Part shown: piece after piece, positions 7,667-15,736 of the stretch | Layout of the letters: each line of letters starts with the position of its first letter | How positions within the stretch are numbered: position 1 is the first letter of the stretch | Assembly (NCBI GenBank): GCA_018268735.1 | Contig: JAFDWA010000011.1 | Coordinates: 1 to 15,736, forward strand | Direction: 5' to 3' | From: Actinomycetota bacterium | Lineage (GTDB): Bacteria; Actinomycetota; Acidimicrobiia; Acidimicrobiales; Microtrichaceae | DNA length: 15,736 nucleotides | Notes under the pieces: generated by a model | What the model saw: the letters and a program-made list of their open reading frames with translations, nothing else | What the model was told of the DNA's origin: nothing | The model's database searches: none | Position numbers and translations under genes: made by a program

Positions 7667-7687
7667 CGCTAGCGACCGGTCGCAGCG
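7667..7687 (-). terminator. Palindromic hairpin after atpC
   Basis: A perfect 12-bp palindrome, GCGACCGGTCGC (7672-7683), is extended by CGCT/AGCG arms (7667-7670 and 7684-7687) with one bulged base at 7671. It fills most of the 48-bp gap between atpC and the next gene. It lacks a T-run, so termination is only partly supported. A protein-binding palindrome or an RNA-stabilising hairpin at the end of the atp operon is also possible. Confidence 0.4.
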
Positions 7688-7706
7688 CCCCACACCCGCC
7701 CCCGGC

Positions 7707-8116
7707 TCAGGACCCCTCTGCAGCCTCGAGGCGGGTGCTGGCACGGGCGAGCGCGGCACGGGCCTCCGGGTCGTCCGCGTCGACGCGCAGCGCCTCCTCG
7801 GCGCGGGCCTTCGCCGCGCGGGCACGATCGACGTCGATCGTGTCGGCGAGCTCGGCGACGTCGGAGAGGATCGTGACCCGCGTGTTGCCGGCCGCATCGG
7901 GCGGAGAGACCTCGACGAACCCCTGGTGCACCGCGATGACCTGGACGGTCCCGTCGGCGGCCTTCAGGCGCACCTGGTGGGTGGCCAGCACGCCGATGAA
8001 CGGGATGTGGCCGACCTGGAAGCCGATCTCACCGGTCGTGGTGCGGCAGATGACCATCTCCGCCTCGCCGGAGTAGGCGATGCGCTCCGGGCTGACGAGC
8101 TCGACCTCGAGAGCCA

Positions 8117-8117
<1 letters not shown>
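7707..8117 (-). CDS. atpC: F1Fo ATP synthase epsilon subunit
   Basis: A 136-residue epsilon subunit of the F1 central stalk, which couples rotation to catalysis and can inhibit ATP hydrolysis. The N-terminal beta-sandwich is visible (MALEVELVSPERIAYSGEAE, then 'GEIGFQVGHIPFIGVLATHQVRL'). A C-terminal Ala/Arg/Glu-rich part should form the two regulatory helices. The length is normal. Its ATG overlaps the atpD stop by one base (TGATG), so translation is probably coupled. It is the last atp gene. Confidence 0.96.
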
Positions 8118-9592
<1,475 letters not shown>

Positions 9593-9613
9593 TCAGGCTG
9601 GTGACGCTGGCGG

Positions 9614-10597
9614 TCAGGTCCGGACAGGACCCGACGCGTGGCGGTGGCCGAGCTCGTGGAACGGCTCGGTGTCGAGGTGGTGCAGGATGATCTCTCCCGG
9701 CTCCTCGCGGTCATCCGCGAGGGCCTCGGCGCCGCCGATGATCTCCATGATCTCGGTGGTGATGGCGTCCTGACGGACCTGGTTCATCTTCCGGGTGTAC
9801 TTGACGATCAGCTCTTCGGCGTTGTCGGTGGCCGACTTCATCGCCCGCTGGCGGCTCGCGAGCTCCGACGCCGCTGCGTCGAGGAGCGCGGCGAAGACCC
9901 GGGACTCGACGTAGCGCGGCAGCAGCGTCTCGAGCACCGCGCTGGCCGAGGGCTCGAACTCGAAGCCGGCGGTGGCGGTGGCGTCGCCGCTCTCGGCGAT
10001 CGTGTGGGTGTCCTCCAGCGGCAGGAAGCGGCGGACGACCACCTCCTGGGATCCGAGCGAGATGAACCTCGTGTAGACGAGGTCGATGCGGTCACAGCCG
10101 CCGTGCTCGAACAGGTCGCGCACCCGAGCGGCGACGGCGACCGCGTCCTCGAAGCTCGGGTTCTCCGAGAACCCCTCGAAGCTCGCCTCGATCGGGTAGT
10201 GGCGGAAGCTGAAGTACGCCTTGGGCTTGCGGCCCACGGTCACGAGCGCGTAGTCGTGACCCTCCGACCGGGCGGCCTGGACCTCTCGCTCGGCGGCCTT
10301 GATGACCGACGAGTTGTAGGCACCGGCCAGGCCACGGTCCGCGGCCAGCACCACGACGCCGACCTTCTCGACCACGCCCAGCGGACGCAGGAGCGGGTGG
10401 TCGACCTCGGCGCCGGCCGCTGACAGGTCCTGGATGACCTGGGTGATGTGCTCCGCGTACGGACGGGCCTCGTTGGCGCGCTGCTGGGCCTTGACGACGC
10501 GCGTCGCCGCGATCAGCTCCATCGCGCGGGTGATCTTCTTGGTGTTCTGGACGCTGGAGATCTTCCGTCGGAGGATCCGCTCCTGTGCACCGGCCAT
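9614..10597 (-). CDS. atpG: F1Fo ATP synthase gamma subunit with C-terminal extension
   Basis: The rotor shaft subunit, 327 residues. The N terminus 'ERILRRKISSVQNTKKITRAMELIAATRV' and the C-terminal helix 'MKSATDNAEELI...NQVRQDAITTEIMEIIGGAEAL' are classic gamma sequences forming the coiled coil inside alpha3beta3. The usual end is near residue 294. About 33 further residues follow (DDREEPGEIIL, HHLDTEPFHELGHRH, ASGPVRT), rich in His and acidic residues. The ATG is preceded by a GGGAG Shine-Dalgarno. The gap to atpA upstream is 25 bp. Confidence 0.97.
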   Translation of the reverse strand: MAGAQERILRRKISSVQNTKKITRAMELIAATRVVKAQQRANEARPYAEHITQVIQDLSAAGAEVDHPLLRPLGVVEKVGVVVLAADRGLAGAYNSSVIKAAEREVQAARSEGHDYALVTVGRKPKAYFSFRHYPIEASFEGFSENPSFEDAVAVAARVRDLFEHGGCDRIDLVYTRFISLGSQEVVVRRFLPLEDTHTIAESGDATATAGFEFEPSASAVLETLLPRYVESRVFAALLDAAASELASRQRAMKSATDNAEELIVKYTRKMNQVRQDAITTEIMEIIGGAEALADDREEPGEIILHHLDTEPFHELGHRHASGPVRT

Positions 10598-10622
10598 GTC
10601 GGCTCCCTAGGTCCCGTCCGCC

Positions 10623-12263
10623 TCAGACCGTCGCCGCGTCCTCACCGCCGTCACGGGTGACGTCCTCCTCGGGGAGGTGGCGGCTGGAGCGCGCGATGGT
10701 GGCGTCGGGATCGGCCTGGGCCTGCGCCGGCGGGGCTGCGCCGTCGACGGTCGTCCCCTGGAACTGCGCCGCGAACGCCTTGACGGCGGCGTCGAAGGCG
10801 TCCTCGTCGTCGATCTTCCCGGTCGTTCGGATCGCGTCGAGCATCGCCGCGTGACGGGTGCGGAACCAGTCGAGCAGCCCGTCCTCGAACGAGCGGACGT
10901 CCTCGATCGAGATGCTGTCGAGGTAGCCACGGGTCCCGGCGAAGATGACCACGCACTGGTCCTGGACCGCCATCGGGCTGTTGATGCCCTGCTTGAGCAG
11001 CTCGGTGAGCCGGTAGCCGCGCTCGAGCTGCGCCTTGGACACCGCGTCGAGGTCCGAGCCGAACGCAGCGAACGCCTCGAGCTCGCGGAACTGCTGCAGG
11101 TCGGACTTGAGGGTGCCCACTGCGGTCTTCATCGCCTTGATCTGTGCGGCGGAACCCACGCGTGACACCGAGATGCCGACGTCGACCGCCGGACGCACAC
11201 CGGACTTGAACAGGTCGTCCTGCAGGAAGATCTGGCCGTCGGTGATCGAGATCACGTTGGTCGGGATGTAGGCGGAGACGTCACCGGCCTTGGTCTCGAT
11301 GACCGGCAGCGCCGTGAGGGAACCGGCACCGTTCTCGTCGGAGAGCTTGGCGGCCCGCTCCAGCAGGCGGCTGTGCAGGTAGAAGACGTCGCCGGGGTAG
11401 GCCTCGCGACCCGGTGGGCGACGCAGCAGCAGCGACACCTGGCGGTACGCCTCGGCCTGCTTGGAGAGGTCGTCGTAGACGACGAGGGCGTGCTCGCCGT
11501 GCTCCATCCAGTGCTGGCCCATCGCGCAGCCGGCGTACGGAGCGAGGTACTTGAACGGCGCCGGGTCCGACGCCGGGGCGACCACCACGACGGTGTACTC
11601 GAGCGCTCCCCGCTCGGCGAGGGTCGCCACCGTCTGCGCGACGGTCGACGCCTTCTGGCCGATCGCGACGTAGATGCACTTCACGCCGAGGCCACGCTGG
11701 TTGAGGATCGTGTCGATGGCGATCGTGGTCTTGCCGGTCTTGCGGTCGCCGATGATCAGCTCCCGCTGACCACGACCGATCGGGATGAGCGAGTCGATGG
11801 CCTTGATGCCGGTCTGCATCGGCTCGCCCACGGGCTGGCGACCCATGATGCCGGGCGCCTGGATCTCCATGCGTCGGGGCTGGACGCCGACGAGCGGACC
11901 CTTGCCGTCGATGGGCTCGCCGAGGGTGTTCACGACCCTGCCCAGGACGCCGTCGCCGACGGGCACCGAGAGGATGTTGCCGGTCGCCTTGACCGTCTGG
12001 CCCTCCTCGATCGAGTCGACCTCGCCGAGCACCACGGCCCCGATCGAGTCCTCGTCCAGGTTGAGGGCGAGGCCCAGCAGACCGGACTCGAACTCGAGCA
12101 GCTCGTTGACCGCCGCGTCGGGCAGGCCCGACACCCGGGCGATGCCGTCGCCGACCTCGATGACGCGGCCGACCTGGGTCAGCTCGACGTCCGGGGCGAA
12201 GCCCTCCAGGTTCTTCTTGATCGCCGCGGTGATGTCGGCGGTGTTGATCGTGAGCTCAGCCAT
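10623..12263 (-). CDS. atpA: F1Fo ATP synthase alpha subunit with long C-terminal tail
   Basis: Non-catalytic nucleotide-binding subunit of 546 residues, against about 513 in E. coli. Walker A 'GDRKTGKT' (172-179) and alpha-type segments '[18 protein letters not shown]', '[23 protein letters not shown]' and '[16 protein letters not shown]' are clear. After 'AFAAQFQGT' (about residue 500) comes a tail of about 45 residues, Ala/Pro/Gln-rich and then acidic ([18 protein letters not shown]). Mycobacterial alpha subunits also carry a C-terminal extension, one that suppresses ATP hydrolysis; here it is acidic rather than Lys-rich. The start ATG follows the atpH stop after a single base, which suggests coupled translation. 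Confidence 0.98.
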   Translation of the reverse strand: MAELTINTADITAAIKKNLEGFAPDVELTQVGRVIEVGDGIARVSGLPDAAVNELLEFESGLLGLALNLDEDSIGAVVLGEVDSIEEGQTVKATGNILSVPVGDGVLGRVVNTLGEPIDGKGPLVGVQPRRMEIQAPGIMGRQPVGEPMQTGIKAIDSLIPIGRGQRELIIGDRKTGKTTIAIDTILNQRGLGVKCIYVAIGQKASTVAQTVATLAERGALEYTVVVVAPASDPAPFKYLAPYAGCAMGQHWMEHGEHALVVYDDLSKQAEAYRQVSLLLRRPPGREAYPGDVFYLHSRLLERAAKLSDENGAGSLTALPVIETKAGDVSAYIPTNVISITDGQIFLQDDLFKSGVRPAVDVGISVSRVGSAAQIKAMKTAVGTLKSDLQQFRELEAFAAFGSDLDAVSKAQLERGYRLTELLKQGINSPMAVQDQCVVIFAGTRGYLDSISIEDVRSFEDGLLDWFRTRHAAMLDAIRTTGKIDDEDAFDAAVKAFAAQFQGTTVDGAAPPAQAQADPDATIARSSRHLPEEDVTRDGGEDAATV

Positions 12264-12264
12264 C

Positions 12265-12792
12265 TCAGAAGGCCTCTCGGAGTTGGTTCAGGCGGGTACG
12301 TACGGAGCCGTCGATCACCGAGTCGCCGATCGTGGTGACGATGCCACCCATCACGGTCGGGTCGACGACGTTGCGGATCGTGATGTCGATGTCGGTGCGG
12401 GCCTTGAGCGCTGCTGCGAGCTCGCTGAGCTGCGCTTCGGTGAGCGGCACCGCTGAGCGCACCTCCGCGACGGACTGGCCCCTGGCCGCAGCGCTGCGAC
12501 GAGCCAGCTCGTCCGCGATCGCCGGCAGGTCGGAGATGCGCCCGGCCGACACCAGCATCGACGTGAACGACACCGTGGTGCGCGACGCCTTGCCGTCGAG
12601 GAGGTCCTCGACGATCTGGGCGCGGCGCTCGACGGGGAGGTGGACGTCGGTCAGGGTGCTGCGGAGCTCGTCGTTGCCGGTCAGGAGCCGGCCGAGGCGG
12701 AACAGCTCGTCGGTGACCTCATCGGTGCTGGCCTCGGCCGCGGCGATGCTGTAGGCAGCATCTGCGTAGGCGGAGATCTGTGCGTCGCTCAT
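12265..12792 (-). CDS. atpH: F1Fo ATP synthase delta subunit
   Basis: A 175-residue delta subunit linking the peripheral stalk to the top of F1. Its N-terminal helical domain starts '[17 protein letters not shown]', and the family's C-terminal signature '[37 protein letters not shown]' is present. Its normal length and a separate b gene upstream show it is not the b-delta fusion of mycobacteria. The leader before its ATG is an 18-bp repeat region with no strong Shine-Dalgarno. Its stop is one base from the atpA start. Confidence 0.95.
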   Translation of the reverse strand: MSDAQISAYADAAYSIAAAEASTDEVTDELFRLGRLLTGNDELRSTLTDVHLPVERRAQIVEDLLDGKASRTTVSFTSMLVSAGRISDLPAIADELARRSAAARGQSVAEVRSAVPLTEAQLSELAAALKARTDIDITIRNVVDPTVMGGIVTTIGDSVIDGSVRTRLNQLREAF

Positions 12793-12802
12793 GTTGGTGT
12801 CC

Positions 12803-12863
12803 GTCGTTCGGGAGTGCTGTGTCGTTCAGGAGTGCTGTGTCGTTCGGGGGAGCTGTGTCGTTC
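12803..12863 (-). repeat. 18-bp tandem repeat between atpF and atpH
   Basis: Three adjacent 18-bp copies (12803-12820, 12821-12838, 12839-12856) plus a 7-nt partial fourth copy (12857-12863) fill most of the 85-bp gap between the b and delta genes. The minus-strand unit is acagcactcccgaacgac. Copies 1 and 2 differ at one base, and copy 3 at a few. The frame following the b-subunit TGA stays open through the array, so each unit could be read as six codons (Asn-Asp-Thr-Ala-Leu/Pro-Pro/Leu). Confidence 0.9.
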
Positions 12864-12877
12864 TTCGGGCGACCGGG

Positions 12878-13411
12878 TCAGTTCTGCGAGCCGACCTGGC
12901 TGATGTAGGCGTCGATCAGGCGCTGCTGGGTGGCGTCGTCGAGCGCCGAGCCGACGACCTCCTCCGCCGCTCCGAGTGCGAGGCGCGACAGCTCGCCGGA
13001 GAGGTCGGCCGTCGCCTGGGTGCGGGTGGCGACGAGATCGGTGGCGGCACGCTCGCGCAGCGCCGCGATGTCGGACTCGGTCCGCGCCGCGGTGTCGACG
13101 CCGAGCTGGTCGGCGGCTCGGCGAGCCTCCTCGACGATGCGGCCTGCTTCGGCGTCGGAGTCCGCGAGCGCCGCCTTGATCCGGTCGCGCTCTGCTTCGG
13201 CAGATTCACGGGCGGCGGAGGCCTCGCCGAGTCGATCGGCGATCTTCTCGGACCGACCTCGCATGCCCTTGGCGATGAAGTCCTTGCCGAACTTCACGAG
13301 CAGGAAGGCGACGACGAGGAAGGCGAGGGTGCCCCAGATGACCTCGTTGATGTCGGCAGGGAGCCACCAGCCGTTGCTGCCCTCGGATGCGAGGACGTTG
13401 AGTGCGTTCAT
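12878..13411 (-). CDS. atpF: F1Fo ATP synthase b subunit
   Basis: A peripheral-stalk subunit of 177 residues. After a short lead (MNALNVLASEGSNGWW) comes one membrane segment at about 23-42 (EVIWGTLAFLVVAFLLVKFG), then a long charged Ala/Glu/Arg helix (RSEKIADRLGEASAARESAEAERD and onward) expected to form the coiled coil, ending 'LIDAYISQVGSQN'. It follows a second b-type gene by 20 bp and has GGAGG 10 nt before its ATG. Of the two b-like genes this is closer to an ordinary b. The b/b' naming is inference. Confidence 0.9.
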   Translation of the reverse strand: MNALNVLASEGSNGWWLPADINEVIWGTLAFLVVAFLLVKFGKDFIAKGMRGRSEKIADRLGEASAARESAEAERDRIKAALADSDAEAGRIVEEARRAADQLGVDTAARTESDIAALRERAATDLVATRTQATADLSGELSRLALGAAEEVVGSALDDATQQRLIDAYISQVGSQN

Positions 13412-13431
13412 CTCTCGGGTTCCTCCCGGCC

Positions 13432-13974
13432 TCAGCGCTGTCCGCCGGAGCGGTTCACGTAGTCGTCGACGGTGCCGCGGTGCGCAGCGGGGTCGAGCGG
13501 GGCCTGCACGACCTTGGAGGCCGCGGCGACCGCGAGCTCGGCGACGTCTCCGGTGAGCTCCCCGAGCGCTGCGGCCCGCTGGCGGTCGAGCTCGGCCATC
13601 GCGTCCTGGCGCTCGGCAGCGAGCTCCGTCTCGACCGCTGCGACCTGCTGCGACCGACGCTGCTCTGCGGTCGCACGGGCTTCCTCGAGCACGCGCGACG
13701 CCTCGCCACGCGCCTCGGCGAGGGTGGCGTCGTAGTCACGTCGGACCTGCTCGGCCTGCGTGGACGCGGTCTCGGCGGCCTCGAGGTCGGACTGGACCTG
13801 CGCGTCGCGCTGTGCCCGGATCCGCATCAGCGGCGGAAGGCACACGTAGCGCATGAGGATCCACAACAGGAAGAAGAACACCGCACCCCAGAACAGCTCC
13901 CCTTTGTTGTCGGGGACCACGGGGTTGATCGAACTGCTGCCTTCTGCGGCCAGCACACTCAGTTGAGCGAGCAT
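13432..13974 (-). CDS. Second b-type subunit of ATP synthase (b'-like)
   Basis: A 180-residue protein with the same build as its neighbour: lead 'MLAQLSVLAAEGSSSINPVVP', one membrane segment at about 27-45 (ELFWGAVFFFLLWILMRYV), then a charged helix rich in Ala/Glu/Arg/Gln (MRIRAQRDAQVQSDLEAAET and onward). It lies between atpE and atpF, the place of b' (AtpG/AtpX) in cyanobacteria and some proteobacteria. It presumably pairs with the next gene product as a b/b' heterodimer. AGGAG lies 6 nt before the ATG. The assignment rests on position and architecture; a homodimer with a spare paralogue is the alternative. Confidence 0.88.
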   Translation of the reverse strand: MLAQLSVLAAEGSSSINPVVPDNKGELFWGAVFFFLLWILMRYVCLPPLMRIRAQRDAQVQSDLEAAETASTQAEQVRRDYDATLAEARGEASRVLEEARATAEQRRSQQVAAVETELAAERQDAMAELDRQRAAALGELTGDVAELAVAAASKVVQAPLDPAAHRGTVDDYVNRSGGQR

Positions 13975-13993
13975 CGGGTACTCCTGGTTCGGT

Positions 13994-14011
13994 CGACCCC
14001 GTGAGGGGTCG
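13994..14011 (-). other. Hairpin between atpE and the b' gene
   Basis: CGACCCC (13994-14000) and GGGGTCG (14005-14011) form a perfect 7-bp stem closed by a 4-nt loop, within the 68-bp gap downstream of atpE. It has no T-run. It could stabilise the 3' end of an atpE-containing mRNA fragment or reduce read-through to later genes. Confidence 0.55.
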
Positions 14012-14042
14012 CTCGGTCGGTCCGGTCAGGTCGTCGGTGTGA

Positions 14043-15225
<1,183 letters not shown>

Positions 15226-15234
15226 TCGGTCGGG

Positions 15235-15240
15235 CTCCTT
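15235..15240 (-). promoter_or_regulatory. Shine-Dalgarno site of atpB
   Basis: AAGGAG on the minus strand follows directly after the TAG stop of the atpI-like gene and lies 9 nt before the atpB ATG, so the two genes are probably co-transcribed and translated close together. Confidence 0.75.
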
Positions 15241-15736
15241 CTACGGCGCGGTCGGTGATGCGGACGGGGCGGGTGGCACCTCGTTCGACGGGGCGCCGTC
15301 AGAGGTGGGCAGGTACGGGTTCGGGGTGGATGCCGGCTTGAGGCCGGGGAACGCAAGGGTGTGGGAGATGTGGCGGAGCTCCCAGAACAGCAGGCCCAGG
15401 TGGGTCACGATGATCGTGATGCCGAGCGGGACCAGCTCGACCCACGGCTGGTTCCGAACCGCGAGGATGGCCACCATGATCAGGCCGAGCCGCACCAGGA
15501 AGCCGAAGAACGCCGCAGCGCCCATCGCGGCAGCGCCGATGCGACCGCCGACCTGGAGCATCCAGCCAGCGAGCAGGAAGTTCACCACGACGATCGCGAG
15601 GCCGTAGAGCGTCGAGAACACGCCGTCGAGGCCCCAGAACGCGGCCGAGACCATGATCGCGACCGGCAGGACCCAGAGGCTCCGCTTCACGATGTCGAGT
15701 GCGACGGCCATCGCCGGCGAGGGGCCCTCGATGCGG
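15241..15736 (-). CDS. AtpI-like small membrane protein at head of atp operon (5' end probably outside window)
   Basis: Four hydrophobic segments are visible (SLWVLPVAIMVSAAFWGLDG; a second around 'LYGLAIVVVNFLLAGWML'; a third with 'FFGFLVRLGLIMVAILAV'; a fourth 'LVPLGITIIVTHLGLLFWEL'), then a Pro/Ser-rich tail of about 35 residues. Size, topology and position just before atpB fit the ATP synthase I family, whose members help c-ring assembly or ion transport; sequence support is weaker than for the other subunits. The first in-window ATG is at 15711 (156 residues), but it lacks a good Shine-Dalgarno. The frame stays open to the window edge, reading 'RIEGPSPA' before it, so the true start may lie further upstream. 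Confidence 0.75.
   Translation of the reverse strand, partial: RIEGPSPAMAVALDIVKRSLWVLPVAIMVSAAFWGLDGVFSTLYGLAIVVVNFLLAGWMLQVGGRIGAAAMGAAAFFGFLVRLGLIMVAILAVRNQPWVELVPLGITIIVTHLGLLFWELRHISHTLAFPGLKPASTPNPYLPTSDGAPSNEVPPAPSASPTAP

Overview
The window is a very GC-rich bacterial segment. Several traits point to an actinobacterium: GC-dominated codon use, frequent GTG starts, an alpha subunit longer than E. coli AtpA, and 'LAAEG'-type N termini on F0 subunits. Two separate b-type subunits and a delta subunit not fused to b argue against Mycobacterium. Acidimicrobiia or a relative is my best guess, but this is inference.

Layout. (1) 1-3414, plus strand: the 3' end of a large type I polyketide synthase whose 5' part lies outside the window. 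Its order is eroded reductive region (KR structural half, ER remnant, KR remnant), ACP, thioesterase, then a left-handed beta-helix (hexapeptide-repeat) acyltransferase in the same reading frame. (2) 3419-6614, minus strand: a fatty-acyl-AMP ligase followed by a crotonyl-CoA carboxylase/reductase. The latter converges on the PKS with only 4 bp between stop codons. (3) 6699-7658, minus strand: a fusion of a 2H phosphoesterase ('2'-5' RNA ligase'-like) domain and a GNAT acetyltransferase domain. (4) 7707-15736, minus strand: a complete F1Fo ATP synthase operon read as I-B(a)-E(c)-F'(b')-F(b)-H(delta)-A-G(gamma)-D(beta)-C(epsilon). The atpI-like gene probably starts beyond the right edge.

How they work together. 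The ATP synthase genes are closely spaced: 1-nt overlap at atpD/atpC and 1-nt gap at atpH/atpA. They encode a proton-type rotary ATPase. The FAAL, CCR and PKS look like one lipid-polyketide pathway. The FAAL would activate a fatty acid as acyl-AMP and load it on a carrier protein. The CCR would make ethylmalonyl-CoA or a longer alkylmalonyl-CoA extender. The PKS would extend and release the chain, and the fused acyltransferase may transfer an acyl group during or after release. All genes right of 3419 lie on one strand, so atp, 2H-GNAT, FAAL and CCR could share read-through transcription, although GC hairpins separate some of them.

The most unusual items are the PKS-TE-acyltransferase fusion with decayed reductive domains, the 2H-GNAT fusion, an 18-bp tandem repeat between atpF and atpH, and perfect 7-bp hairpins on both sides of atpE. 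I saw no tRNA, rRNA, CRISPR, insertion sequence or phage gene, and no gene-free stretch longer than about 90 bp.
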